NCBI GenBank assembly: GCA_032718565.1
Contig: JAVGVS010000007.1
Location: 6,068,259 to 6,132,258 of the forward strand
DNA length: 64,000 nucleotides
Source: Distichodus sexfasciatus
Taxonomy: Eukaryota > Chordata > Actinopteri > Characiformes > Distichodontidae
Direction of reading: 5' to 3'
Shown here: positions 37,492 to 52,400 of the stretch, piece by piece
How positions within the stretch are numbered: position 1 is the stretch's first letter
Layout of the letters: the number at the start of each line of letters is the position of its first letter
The notes under the pieces: model-generated
The model's database searches: none
What the model saw: the letters and a program-made list of their open reading frames with translations, nothing else
What the model was told of the DNA's origin: nothing
Translations under genes and position numbers: made by a program

Positions 37492-40400
37492 GTGAGTAAC
37501 AAACCCTGTCATATAAACACAGAGTAAACGCAGGTGTATTTAAAGATGAATAAGGTCAGCTCATTTCAAGTCTGGCACCTATTTATTACTAGCACCTTGT
37601 TTTATCACTATGTACAATGTCGTATCTATACACACAAAATGCTGTATCTTAAATGTTGTCTGTAAGAAATGTAATATACTTAAATGTAATGTATTGTTTT
37701 TTTGAACAGTCAGCTTGTTTCATGTTTTTTTTTCATGGATTTCCTGGCATTGGGTTACTAATGTGCTTGGAGCTAAGTGCTACTGACAAAGGGTCTCTGT
37801 ACATATGTTTAATTAACCGGTCAGAGATCAACTTTAAAGCAGCCGGGTGTGTCAAAGGCATTAGCAGATTACTGTAGAGACCTATTCAAGTAATAAATAC
37901 TCTAGACGCCAATTGTTTATTTTATTAATAAATTAGGTACATAAGTAAGATAAGTTACAAATTTGTATTTTTGCATTTTGGAGAATGCACGGCTGGCTTA
38001 TTGTTCCCCATTTTATGAGTGGAGGTTCACTTCACTGTAAAGCTAATTTCAACGATCAAAATGAAAAGTTGTATTGTGGCTAATGATAGCTATAAAATGA
38101 TTTTATTTTAAAAGTGTATAGCCAATGTGTTGGTGTCTTGATCAACATTTGTGTTGAGTAAATCAAAGAAGAATACTGAGAATTAGTTTGTCTTCTTTTA
38201 GTTCCCAACCTTGGGCAGGACAGGGATGGGATTTGTCGCTCATGGGGCCAGTACCATTTTGAGACGTTTGATGGAATGTACTATTACTTCCCTGGAACAT
38301 GCTCATATATCCTGGCTAAAGACTGCCACACTGCAGAGCCTCAGTATACTGTGTGGGTGAGTTATAAAGGATGAGTGAACTAGAAATAAGATGATTTTTC
38401 AAGCTCCTTTTTTTGACTGTGACTTATGTATCTCTGACTATCCCTTTCAACATTCGTTTCCACATCTCTGGTGTCTCTGTCTAATTTTTCTTACTCTTTC
38501 TACATTGCAGGTTCATAACAGTCATTCCTGCCGTGGCTCAGTGTACTCCTGCCCTCGTGCACTTAGTCTTTTCTTCCCAAATGAGGCGGAAATTCACATT
38601 AGTGGCTACCAGGTGCTGAAGGGGCAACAGAGGTGAACAGCTTAAATTAATCAGTGAACTCGTACAAGTAACATTTTGAGCTGAGAACTGCATTCTTTTT
38701 AGTATGTTGTGTACATATATGTGTTGTTTTTGTTTGTGTTTATAGACTGACTCTGCCCCAGACGGTGCATAATGTGTTTATTGAGCGACTGGCAGACTAC
38801 ATCCTGGTGAAGAGCACGTTTGGCTTTTCTCTGGCATGGGATGGGAGCTCAGGGGTCTACCTCAAAATGACTGAGGGGCACAAAGGCCGGCCTTGTGGGC
38901 TGTGTGGAAACTACAATGATGACGGATCGGATGATCTCAGCAGCAGCCACGGTGAGACAAACCAGGCTGAGACACACTTATCATATCAATCAGCAACCAA
39001 TTCAGTCTAATTATATTGTCTCTGCACGTAGCTAGGCTAGAGTGAACCAGTGCTGTAGATGAAAGGGAGAGTCTGAGTACTTGAGCAATGCCGTGGGTGT
39101 GGCTGATGTATTTGTTTGCAAGTGTAGATACTGTGATGGGACACTGGTTGTGTATTCAGCATCATGTATTTGAATAAGGAGTACTATTAAATGTTATGTT
39201 TCCTACTTAGGCATCTTGTTGCTGTGTTTTGTGTTGTTTTGATAGGTATTAACTCTGAAGATGTTGCAGAGTTTGGCAACAGCTGGACTTTGGACCTTCC
39301 TCATGATACACCATGTCCTTCTGTAGATAGTGACTTCCCAGGACCATGTGCATCTGAGTCTGACATGGATGTATGTCTGTGGCTGTTAGCTATGGAAAAA
39401 GTGTCATGCAAATTTTATTAATTTAGACCTGTTCATTTACACTAATATTCATGTCAAATTGCGCCAACACAAACCATGAAGAGACATTTCATAGCCAATT
39501 TTTGAACAAAAGTAACATTAAAAATAAAAATAACAGTGCATCTTTCATATTGACCATTGCCAGATAATAGAAAAATTCAACATTCAACAAACATTCAAAT
39601 TTGTGCAAAGTTTATCCTTATGACTTCCATTTCTATTCTTTTTAAACAGGATGCCATTGAGAAGTGTAGTGCTTTGCTCTTCTTTCCTTTCATCTCCTGC
39701 CATGAGAACATTGATCCCAATCCATTTGTTGCTAGCTGTGTCTCAGACCTGTGTGTGTAAGTTAAATGATTAAGTAAATGATTTTATTTTTGTTTTATGT
39801 GAGCTTTGATGGCTGAAATATGGTGTTAAATCTAAGATCCGTTAGCTGAGTATAAGACACTGTAGTCATATCCGTTGGTCTTAATCTGAAAATGAACTAC
39901 AAATAACTAGTGAACCACGGTTTAGACTGATGATGTGTTTTTCATGTATCGATTCACTATATCACATTAGTTAAAAACATCCGTGGTTCTGGAGCTAGAA
40001 GCCAGTAGAGCTAGTTATCTCTCTCAGCTGGTGTTAATCTTTTTCTTTCGCTCTCTGCCCCACTGTCCCTTTCTTGTACCTTTTTGACCAGGTCTGTTCA
40101 GTATGATTATTCTATGACCTCAGGCCTTTTTGGGCCATCCCAGCACAGAAGCATCTGATCGGATTAATTAGGATGCTTTCTTGGTTTAAGAGATGTAGTC
40201 AGCAGTTGGAGCTCCTCAAGGAGCATAAAGCAAACTATGCCTTCGTAGGATCTAGCTGACCAGCTGTGCTTTAGACTCTTTCCAACATTCCACACTATGC
40301 AATTACAACAGGATTACACTAATTACAGTAATAAAAAGACTTGAATGGTGAATGTATGTATGTGTGTGGGTGTAAACATGTGTGTTTGCTGATACATGTA

Positions 40401-43400
40401 TGTGCATGAGTATGTGTATCTCTGGGAGCATGCATGCACGTGTGTGTGTGTGTGTGCAGGTATGCGTGCATTGAATTGGATTAAATTGATTAAAGTGATG
40501 ACATAAGTGCTGGGTTTATGAGGAGGTTCAGGCCCAGCTGCTGAGTGAGACGGGAAAGAGAGGATCAGCTTTCAGAAATACTACGAGTTGAGGAGCTTGA
40601 TATTCTTTGGCTTTTGCTGAAGTACGTTCTGTGTAACCATTAATTTTTAAGTATTCCAAATACAGTTGTTGTGACTATAATCTGTTATTTTATCAGCTCT
40701 GAAGACGAGGAGACATTTTGCAGAACGCTGGTTGAGTACACCAGAGCTTGCTCCCATGTTGGTTATCCAGTCCGAGAGTGGAGGGACAGCTTCCCTAACT
40801 GTGGTTAGTCCATCTTGGTCTCATTGATTACTGTGATTCATATTGATGGCTGGGCACCTCATGTTAATAAATGACCTCATGTGTTATAGCTGACAGATGT
40901 GAGGATAGCTTTGTCCATAGAGACTGCATCAGCTGTTGTCCCCCAACCTGCACGTTCGAAAAAGAGTGCCTGGGCACCAACCTGCATTGCCTTGATGGTT
41001 GCTATTGTCCTGATGGTGAGCCTTGCACTATTATCACTTCATAAATCACTCACTTAAATAGTGATGTAAATAACTTTACCTGTTTACATCTTTTGTACTA
41101 AATTGCAGTGCCTGATTTTCTAATAATTTTGTTCCGTTTCTCAGAGTATTAGTAATGGTACTAGATGGATGAAAGTTGTTTTCTTTGTGCATTATGATGA
41201 GTAATTTCTAAGTATCAAATTATTTCTCTCTCCATTTTTGCAATTATAGGTTTAATTCTACAGAATGGAACTTGTATATCAGTATCTCAGTGTCCATGTG
41301 TGTACCATGGCACAGCTTATCCTTTGGGCTATATTCTGGAGCAAGGTTGCACTGTCTGGTGAGAAAATCACTTGCATTAATACTTAATAAATCATACTAA
41401 ATTGGTGAATCAGAGGTCAAACACTATTTATCTAGCTTTTCACTAGTATTCAACCTTGGGGTGGATTATTACTGAAGTACAATCTTTTCTCTGCTGAAAA
41501 ACATCAGTGTTTAAACATCTGTATCACCATAGATACTGAATAATAAAAATGATAGTATTGTAGTTCATTGATAGTAAAGGCTTATGTTCAATAGTTAAGG
41601 TTATGCAATACAGTCATATTATACAGCAGATAATGTCTCCATCTGTCATACACATTTACTGCAAGATTTCTAACCTTTCTCCATATCATTACTAATGCTT
41701 TAGTGTCTGCATGGGAGGAGTTTGGAACTGCACTGAGAACAATTGCAGTGGTAAGATTTCATTTATTTAGCTATTTTCTAAAATAGCTATAATTGTTTTT
41801 TTTCAATATCCTATGCTGCTTTCCCTACATGAATAATCACATAATTGCAATAAGGCATCATTGTAATTCAGTGATATTTTTAGAGGTGTTGATGGGCATG
41901 TTTTTTAATGTTGCATAATTTAATTACCTTATTTATCTGTGGGTATATCTGTGTTTCATCTCCAGCGGAGTGTACAGTGATGGGTGACACACATGTGACC
42001 ACATTCGACGGACGAATCTTCATGCACACTGGCACATGCCAGTATGTTTTGGTGAAGAGTCGTGGCAGCACAAAATTTACCATTACACTGCAGTACGCAA
42101 CCTGCAGTGAGGTAGTGTTTTAATTTTAAACACCTTTCACCAGCACAAGGTGGCCGAGGCGCCGCACGAATTAATTAATTTGAACTCTGTGAATTTCCGA
42201 GTGTTTTAAGACAGAAAACCACTTTTGAACTTTTGTTGCCTGTTTCTGTTTTGTTTATGCATACGAGTGTTTGTTTGTATGAACATATGTCACATTTTGT
42301 TGTTTTTGTTTCTTAGTCTCAAGAAGAGTCCTGTACACACTCAGTAAGTTTGGTGGTAGATGAAGATGTCAGTAGACAGGTCACCCTAACCAGAGAAGGA
42401 GAGGTCATTATAGGAGCCAGTATGGCTGTCAACTTGCCTTATGCAGATGGTAAGAGTGTCTCACTGTTATACTGTAACTGATTATATTGAATTCCAAATG
42501 CAATTAGTAAAATTGCTGTTTTGATATTGGTCAGTTTGGGCATTTTTTAAACAGAGCATTATACTAATCTTTTACAAGCAAACTTCATGGCACTCACCCT
42601 CTCACCAGGATGTTTTGGGGGTTAAATTCCAAACAATGTCCCATCTGTCCATGGCTAGCAGAGAACCATTAAGATTTGGCCCAGTAAAATTCAAAAGATG
42701 GGTATCTGGCTTTATGTGCCTTTAGCACAGACTACTGAGTGGTGTATTATAAATAAAATGTTGTTGCCTATAGTAGGGTAGTTTGATCCTTAGTACTGTC
42801 ATCAGTATGCATGTGTGTGTGTGTTTGTGTGTCAGATGTGGTGGACGTGCGCAGACTGACGTCCGTGTTTGTGGGTGTACGTGCTTCGTTTGGCCTGAAG
42901 CTGCAGTACGACTGGAAAGGTGGCCGAATCTACCTACAGCTGGATGCCACCTGGATGGGCTCCACCATCGGTCTCTGTGGAACATTCAACGGCAATCTCC
43001 GAGATGACTTCCTGTAAGATCCTTTCAGCCATTCACCTTTTTATAGTGCATTTCTTTTATAGTGCAAGTCACAGTGATGTGCTGTGACGCACTATGCTGG
43101 AGATTGTTCAAATGTCACTAATCCATCTAAAAGAGGGTGTCGCAGTGCATTCCTGGAGGGTCACAGCATTTAAAAGTATACCTTTTTGCCAACTCTCCAA
43201 ACCTGAGTCCACCTATCAGCTGAATTCCAAGGTCTACCGAATTAAATTCCTAATTATTATGTTGTCTTTATACGTATAAGGAATATGTTTGGACATTGAT
43301 CTTTAAAATGTATTACATAGTAAACATTTACTAAAGGCTTGTTAACAAGTGAATAAAATTAATTGGCTAAAAGAATGATAAAAAAAAAAAGTTAACGTAC

Positions 43401-46400
43401 AGTTCTAAGGTTAATGTTTAAAGTACAAATGATGAATACAGCAGGAAGTTTTATCTGAAAAGGAAAATTGTGGCCATTATAAACACAGTAGATGTGATGG
43501 ATGAGAAGACAACCTGCAGTAAATATACAGTCAGTTAAATCCCTTTATGTGAATTAATGAATAAAACAAATTAGAGGATACTTCATTGTACATCTACAAC
43601 CTTTATGATTATGATTACTCTATGGGGTTTTATCTTAAAATACACTATCAGGATTGGTCTTGGAGTCCACTAACATCTCTGCTGCCTTTTGTCATTGAAC
43701 TCCAGCTTATTGTGACAGCACCTCAGTGTCGACTATCGTAATAATCTGTTTTATGCCAGATTTTCACAGTTTCAACATCAATCACAAGCTTAATGTTAGA
43801 TACTTTAATTAAGTTTCATGTTTAGGTGTGGAAAAAATCCTAATCTCTGCAGAACTGTGTTTGATACGTCATGAACAACAAGAAGAATGAGATGACATAA
43901 TACTGTAGATACCCTTTTTTAGGTTTTTAGATTGGTTGATTGGTTCTAAAAGTGTATTGTCTGATTTTCGCTTGTGTCCTTCACTCTTAGAACGGATGTA
44001 TTAAAATGGACACAAATGGTATCAAATTCTTACACATCAATAGGTGGGTTCTGGGACAATGTTTCTTGTGTTAATTTTAACACATTCACTGTGATAACAC
44101 TTTTGACACAGTGGAAGTCTCAAGAAAGGCAACACAAAGATGTGTAAACATGTATAATATTAACACATGTGCTGTCTTTGGTTACACATATTGTGTTGAA
44201 TGCTGTGAACAAGTGCACATGTGTATTTTAAAACTACACATGACTATGTTGTAAAAGATCTGACTTTTTCCAACACAATTTTATTAAACATTAACACAAA
44301 ATGTGTAAACTTAAGTGCTACATGTGATTTTGTGTAATGTTTCTGACATTCATTTTAAGAGTGTATGCATGGGGACCTAACATGTGAACGTGTTTAAGTG
44401 CTAAGTAGGATCTTCTGATGTGTGAGTGTCAATTCTATGTTGTGTTCTTTATAGCTCTCCATCTGGTATGATAGAGGGGACTCCTCAGCTTCATGCCAAT
44501 GCATGGAAAGTGTCTTCAGCATGTATCAGCCCTGTTAACATCCCTGTTATCGACCCCTGCGAAATGAACCAACAAAACAGTATGGAATTTATCCAACATG
44601 CTCTTATTTCAGTAAAAACTACTGGCTAACTAAAAGTCATTAAGTTATACAGCTATATGGTCTAAGGGTAATGTGACATTAGATTTTTTTCGACTTATAT
44701 GTGTCATGGTATGCTGATCTGGGTACTGTCAGTATGCCAACAATGACCTATTGCTTTAGTATTTTAACACAAAAAAGAAAAAGAAGCTTTAATGTATATA
44801 TAGGGTTATTTTGATGGTGTGTTGTGTTACAGTGTTTTATGCCTCTGTGTGTGATGTTATCACTGGACAAGTGTTTGCTCCGTGCCATGGCTATGTGGCT
44901 CCCAGCATGTACCAGCAGCAGTGTCGCTACCAGGCCTGCCGATGTGGCAGTAACTGCTTGTGCACTGCACTTGCTCATTATGCCTACATCTGCCTTAAAC
45001 ACCATGTCACCATCAACTTCAGAGCGCATGTCTCAGAATGTGGTTTGTTTACGTCTTCCCACATCTCTCAGTTCTATCGCAATTCTGCCTGCTTTGAATG
45101 TAAACACTTCACTGAACTCTGAGTTTGTGTGTGTGTTTAGGTGTGGTGTGTTTGGGGGGTATGATGTATCACCCCTGCACATCCTCATGTGGAAGAACCT
45201 GCCAGTCAGTGAGCAATGCAGAAGTGTGTGATGGCGACTGTGCTGAAGGTTGTGGCTGCATGGATGGAATGTTCTACGATCACGCACGTCAACGCTGTGT
45301 TCCTCTGTAAGCCTAAACCTTCACACATTCATACAGACAGTGTGACATTTTCACAAAAATTGTTCTCGTGAATGCATCACAGAATCACACTTGATTCTCT
45401 TTTCCCCAGTGCCCAGTGCCACTGTTATTTTATGGGTTCAGTGTTCCAGCCAGGTGAAGTCTCCTTCAGCTCGTCTGGGCCTTGGTGAGTGTGTGTGTGT
45501 GTGTATGTGTTTGTGTCTGTACCTTTGTTGTGTGAGATGGAGAAATAGTATTCTGTCTAATACACAATTTATATTCTGTGTGATAACAGCCATTGTGTAG
45601 TGTTAGATTTCACTGCATATGTACCTAAGGGGGAACGTTTTATCTGCTGACTGTTTATCAACATAAGCGTTGGTTTTATTACTTTGCACTGCTGTGCAAA
45701 ATTGTTTGTGTGTGTGAGTGTGTGTGAGCCTGAGTATAACCTGAGTATAATTTGTTTTCTCTGCAGTCTTTGCAGAAATGCTCGTATGGAATGTGTACCA
45801 GAAGAAAGAGGTACATTTTACACATCCACTATCTTACTATTTGCATATTTAAAAAGAATATTGGCATTTAGCATATTGTTATATTTAGCAGGTAACATAT
45901 AATTTGCATTGGAAGAAGAGAAAAAGACATACAAAAGAAATAAAATTGGTCTTGACTCCTGTTTTTAAAAAGGTTATGAGGGTCACTGTTATTGTTATCA
46001 TGCATTGTTACTTTTTCTTTTTCTACCATTTTTAAAATATCAATTTTTGATATTTTTGCACAATAACAATACTGTCTTCATTCACAGTGTAAAACTATAT
46101 AAAATACTTACATTTCCACATTAGACTCTTCCTGCTTAAATTATAAATGACTTCTTTATTTCCTGCTCCCTTCAGAGCCTGAGAGAGGGGACTGTCCAAA
46201 TGGAAAAGTTTACTATAACTGTAGGGGCCCACTGGGGGCGGGGCCGTCTGGTGTAGGCGTGGCCTGTGAGCTGACCTGTAGGAACCTGATGTTGAACCTC
46301 ACCTGTCCTCCCATGACCCCCTGCGTGCCTGGGTGTGGATGTCCTGCTGGGTACTTTACCCTTGTCCCTCACTTTCTCTCACTTTAGCCTAACACCTTTG

Positions 46401-49400
46401 GGCTTGCATAATGACATGTAGAAACAAAGAAAATAGCTTACTATGCCACATGGCTGTTTTGTCTCATATTTACAGGTTGGTGGGTCATAATGGAGACTGC
46501 TATTATCCAGAGAACTGTCCGTGTGCCTGGTTAGGTTTGGAGTATCTCCCTGGAGAGACTGTGGACACTCCTTGTTATCGCTGGTCAGTGTGTTTACAGG
46601 ACATGCATGCCTAGTCAAACGTTTTTGAGATTTCATACATTAGCATGTTACATGGTTAATATTTACAAAATGTGTATTTACTAATAAATAAATTTATTAT
46701 GGGTTCACAAAGGATGTACCTTTATTGGCATGAAAATTTTTAGGGTCTTTGTCCTGCTGCATAAAGAAGGACTGACCAGTGATTTTGATGCCTGATGGAA
46801 TATCTTGTTGCTGCAGGATGCTCTGATTCAAAATTCCAGTCAATCTTTGGACTGTTAAAGTTAAAACAATGTTAGACATGCACTGTTACATGCATTCACA
46901 TTATATATTTTCATTTATAGCTACTCACTATAGTTTAGTTGTCTACTCAATACCATTCAAATGCTTATTAAGACAAGAAATAGAAAATTGTTTAAACCTT
47001 TGCTATGCACATAGTTTTGACCTATATTGAGGGTCTGTTTACTCGTTTTTGTGCATTTTTGTCTTCAGTGTGTGTCACAGGGGATTCTTTAACTGCACTT
47101 ACTTCCCCTGCCCGGCTGTCTGCACCATCTACAGTGACCGTCATTACCACACTTTTGATGGCCTGGAATATGATTATGTTAGTGACTGCCAGGTCTACAT
47201 AGTAAAGGTACAGTGTATAATGCCCAGGTTTCTGTATATGTGATATAGAAGTAGTATTGATCAAAAGTCTGTGTGCGGCATCCCCATTGTGGACTTTTAG
47301 AATCATTTGGACTAACTAGGGACACTCAGCAGAAGGAAGCACACCAACTTCTACAAATGGAACATTTTATCACATCATAAAGACATATGTTTGAACTTGC
47401 CCAACGTTTCCAAAAGCAATAAAATGACCAAGAGGCGTGTGTCTGTGCGTATTAGTGTGATTGTAGTGTGCGAGAGTGTGTGTTAGGGATTGTGTGAGTG
47501 AGTTCGCCTGGGCGGCTCTCTGTCAGGGTGTATAGAGTAGCAGGAAGGAGTCGGCTCCCACTGCTCCTAATCTTGGGAAAATCAGAGTGGATTTTTAATT
47601 AGAGCGAGATTGCTGTAACGGAGCCCGAGTGAATGTCAGAGCCTGCACACTAACGTGCCGCACAAACTCAGCACAGGTCCTCGGCTAACAAAGAGCAATC
47701 TGTTCCCAATCAGCCCACGCACTGCAACCTGCTACTGCCTTGAGTGTGTGTGCCTGTGTGGGTCTGTGTGTGTGTGTCTGTCTGTCTGTCCGTATGCGTC
47801 GGGGGAGTGATGCTGAATGGACTTTGGTGTCTATTAAAGGGCAGTAAGTCTCTGAGGAGTCCACTGATCTACTTCAGGGGATAGAGCCCTCGGCCGTTAC
47901 AAAAAGACTGCGTACACACACAGACTTTAAGGAATGTTCAGTGTGGCATGCTCAGAGAACTAACTTTTGCATGTCAATGTTGAACACTGTTTTCATGTAA
48001 TGTTTTCTGTTTTTTTTTTACAGAGTGTAGGTGAACCAGAGGTTTCAGTAACGGCACAGAATAAAGATTGCTATGAGAGTGGAATTGTCTGCATGAAGAC
48101 CCTGCTAATTTATGTTGGTCTAACTAAAATCTACTTTAGTGATAATTCAGGCAAGCCTGTAAGTTGTGCTTCCATCACTTACAACATAGTGGTGAAACCA
48201 TTTATTATACCTAAGTCGTGCATCATAACAGTGATCTGCTGCTGTTGGTTTGTGAATTTGCTGTGAAATATGCATGGAGCTCACCGTGCTGTGTGTTGGG
48301 CTGATTTTTTCAGAGCTCCTCCACTGTAGTGGGACGTGGGTATGAGTTTGAGCTCTGGACTGCAGGCTACTACACTGTGATCCATTTCCCCAATCAGGAC
48401 TTAACTGTGCTTTGGGACCGAAAAACAACTGTGCATATTCGCGCTGGGCCACGATGGAAGGTTAGATCAGCCACCTAACTAGTCACTCCACGCACACATC
48501 AGTCGAAGCACTAATTCTTATTGTGTTTCTGTACAAAGGGTCAGTTCCGAGGCATGTGTGGAAACTTTGACATGGTGACAGTAAATGACATGACCACAGC
48601 AGGGCACATGGAGGTCAGCAACGCTCAAGCATTCGGAGACAGCTGGGCCCTGGGCCAGGTACCTGCGATCGTGTCAGTAAAGCATGATGAAGCCAAGGCT
48701 GAGGAGAAATAATACGATAAGAGAATGTTATGAATGAAGTTATAAATATTATGTAATGAAAAAGGAAGATTGTACAGGATTATGAAGGCAAGGCAGAGGG
48801 AGTCAAAGAGTGAGTGACAAGTTTCATTTCTGCGTTAGAACGAACTGGACTGAAAAGAGCTGTTTTATTGTAAAATTTGTGTTTATATGTTCTAATTAAT
48901 TGTTAGCCACCTGACTGTACTCTACTGTTAACTAATTTATTTTTGGCTGTGTGTTGTGCATAGTGTGAGAGTGATTTCGTGGTGCGCAGGCCGTGTGAAG
49001 GAGACCTGAGCAGACAGCCGTATGCTAAGCGGGAGTGTGGACTCCTCTACAGTGACGTTTTTGCTCCGTGTCACAATGTGGTAAGTGCCTCCCCGAGGAG
49101 TTCAGCAACGTAGTGTGTACAGTACAGAAAAGGGCAACGCTTACCCACAGCCACACACTCTTGGCACACACACATTCAGTGGAACACTTCTGTCGGTGAT
49201 GCACCAGCTGATAGCAGTGAAGTTGAAGCTAAGATTCCTGAGTGGTCAGAGAACGGTTGACTGCATTCTACTATGTGGCCAGCAAGGGGAGCTGTTGTAC
49301 AAGGCATATGTTTCAAAGACACCTGGCTTGATAAACCTAGAAGCTGCATCTTTGTATTTCACTGTATGACTTTGTTTAATGTGCTGTGGTGAGTTCTGTG

Positions 49401-52400
49401 TTATATGAACGTTTTTTTGATAATAATTGGCGTGGTATGGACGGGAGCATAAATCATTCCTCGTGGCCTTTTAGGACAGTGATCCACATCACCCACTTTG
49501 TCCTGTGGTCACTGGTGCGACTAACGTCTCATTAACCCCCCAGGTGGACGTGACCTGGTTCTATAAGAACTGTCTGACAGACACCTGTAACTGCAACCGC
49601 GGAGGAGACTGTGAGTGCTTGTGCACCAGCATCGCTGCATATGCACACAAGTGCTGTCAGCACGGCGTCACCATACAATGGAGATCTCCTACCGTCTGCC
49701 GTAAGTGCGCACACGCTTACGCTTTGTAGAAATACACATTGTGTATTTGATCCGGTTGACCTGCTGACCTTCTCATACTGTCAACTCAGTTAGATCACTT
49801 AATCTGATGATGTTCAGTGCTATCACTTCTAATAATCATTTAATATTCTTTTATGTTTTGTTTACAGCATATGATTGTGAATACTACAATCAAGGTATGG
49901 AATTATTTCCTTGCTGCATCTGAAATAGTAAAAATTTGTACTTATTTATCCCAAGAGAGCGTTATAGATTATTCGTGTTTGTTTGTGTAGAGCTTGGTGA
50001 GGGTCCATTCACTCTTTCCACTACTGATCTGGAAAACTTGGTTTGTGTGTTTGGAGTGAACGTGAGCAATGGAGAGGTCTTTCCACTGCTGAGGGTCAGT
50101 GCTCAGCCTACTGCTGTCTTCAACTTCATGATCACCAGCGGCCTCTATAAAGACAGAGCCTCACGTGAGAATTAATACAAACATTCACACAAACTACAGG
50201 TGGTTATGGATAATGCATTAGCCTTCTGCAGTTCTCCTTACTCCTGTTATCAGAGGTCACCAGTACAAATCCCGAGCTGGTAAAGACACTACTGAGGTAC
50301 CAGTGAGCAGTGTTGGGGAAGCAAACCATAGCTTTTCAAGTTACAAGCTACTTATGATTAAAAGTAAGAGCAAAGTTACAGCCATGCTACTGTTTCAATT
50401 CAAACTACATCAAAGCTATTTCATGGCCGGGGATTTCTTACTTCCATCTTCACCAAGGTATATTCTCCAACTCCCATCTTACTGCTGCCCACATAATCAG
50501 CGTATGCTGCGTTGTGTTGTGGTAATCTGCAGCAGTTGCACAGTGGTATAAGTGCATGAAATTTTCTGTTGGTGACTATAAGTGTGGGGGTTTGAATCCC
50601 AGGATAGTCTAAAAGCACTGTTGGGCCCCTATGTAAGGCTCTTATCCTCTAAACTGCTGTGGATTCGGGCATCTGATAAATGCTATAGGTGAAATTAAAT
50701 GCTGTGGTGTGTTCACAATGACCAATATTCACTCACTTCTTGCATAAACAACTCCTTTTTCCTCAGTGTTTTTGAAGAATGATGGGAACTTTTGGTTTAC
50801 CTGCTGTGCTTTTAGGGCTTCCCATTGTCTCGCTGGAGTCCGCAGAGCGGCCAAATTACTTTCTGTGTGTTACGGCAAATCGCGGAGTGCGGCTGGAGCA
50901 CTGGAGACCTGGGGAGGACTTCCGTCGCCAGGCAACCTTCATTCATCACCAGGGCTTGTGGTTGCCTGGGCGATCCTCCTTTGAGCTGCACAGTCAGAAG
51001 GGCGTCTTCCTCACACTCACACACACACAAGTCCGCGCACTCAGCTATGACAGCTCACACTCCTTCAAAGCAAGTTGCAGTTTTGTTATTGAGGGTAAGA
51101 AAGTTCCCATAAACTCTCACTCCACATGTGCCTCTGCTCCATCCACTTTTTTAATGTAACTTTTTGTGCGCCTTATCTTAATTTTAGTGTGTGTTTAACT
51201 TGTTTTTCAGAGAGCACTTTTGTTATCCCATATCGCCTTATGTGCGAGTGGAAGTACCACGCGTGTGCCAGCCCGTGTGTGAAAACGTGTGGTGACCCGG
51301 ACGCCACACGCTGTCTCTTCCTGCCTCCGTAAGATAAATTTACACATTTAGACATTTACAGTCCCAAGTCCCTTAATCTGAAAACAGAATGCAGTGTAAT
51401 GGTATCTGCCTCTGTGTGCAGGGTGGAGGGCTGTTTTCCTCGCTGTCCAAAGAGAATGGTGTTGGATGAGGTTACCAGGAGATGTGTTTACCCAGATGAT
51501 TGTAAGTGTGAAAAGTAGTCCTGGAAATTTAATAAAAACAATGTGTTAATGGCAGCGATTAATCACTATTAATCTGAAACATATGGTCTTTACTTAGAAT
51601 AAGAAAATAAATGTGTGGAACTGATATAAAGACGTGTATTAATGAATGATAAGAAAACCCAGGTCAGTGTTTTTTAACTAGTCAAAACATCCCAAATGAA
51701 TTCGCAGAATTAATTAGTAGATAACCACATAAAGAACAGTCAGTAATGTGTGCTAAACAGACTGGTTGTTCTTTGGTCATCACAACTGTATGTGCACACA
51801 AGTTTATCTTTAGCTGAAGCTTGATCTGGACACTTTTTACTGTCAGGTTTGGTTTATAATGATGTTTCGTGTGAGCCGCCATTTATATATCCAAAAACTA
51901 CTCGGATGTGGTGAAAAGGCTATTTTTACTCAATAAATGTTTACGAGCATGTGTTAGGTGTAATCGTCAGATCAACATCTGTGCTGGAGGTGCCACTGGA
52001 TTAAGATTAAAAATCCATGTGATAAAGTTTTAAGCGTGTAGATTAATGTGTTAAAGTTCCCAGCCCTACTGAAAATTCTTTGCATCTTGCATCCTTGTGT
52101 TCAGCATCGTTATCACCCTATTCATATTAATAATTCTTTGGCCGAAAGTTACTGATTCTATGTGTCATTTTTGGATTTGTTTGCAGGTATAACCCTTCTG
52201 CCAACTCCTACTCCGTACATGATTGTGACCCGCTCTAACCGAACCACAACAGCTCCTACCACAACAGTTCTCACAACAACTACAACCACCACTACCACCA
52301 CCACAACTACTACCACAACTACTGCTCCTACTACCACTGCAAGCACCACATCAGTGACCGAGACTCCAAGTACAACCACCACTGAGCGCACCACGTCAAC

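Noticed and set aside
50766..50984. Frame from the upstream acceptor of the AbfB exon
   Set aside because: It gives a Cys/Ala/Gly mixture without family resemblance and stops; the alternative acceptor at 50815 restores phase and a clear AbfB-like sequence.
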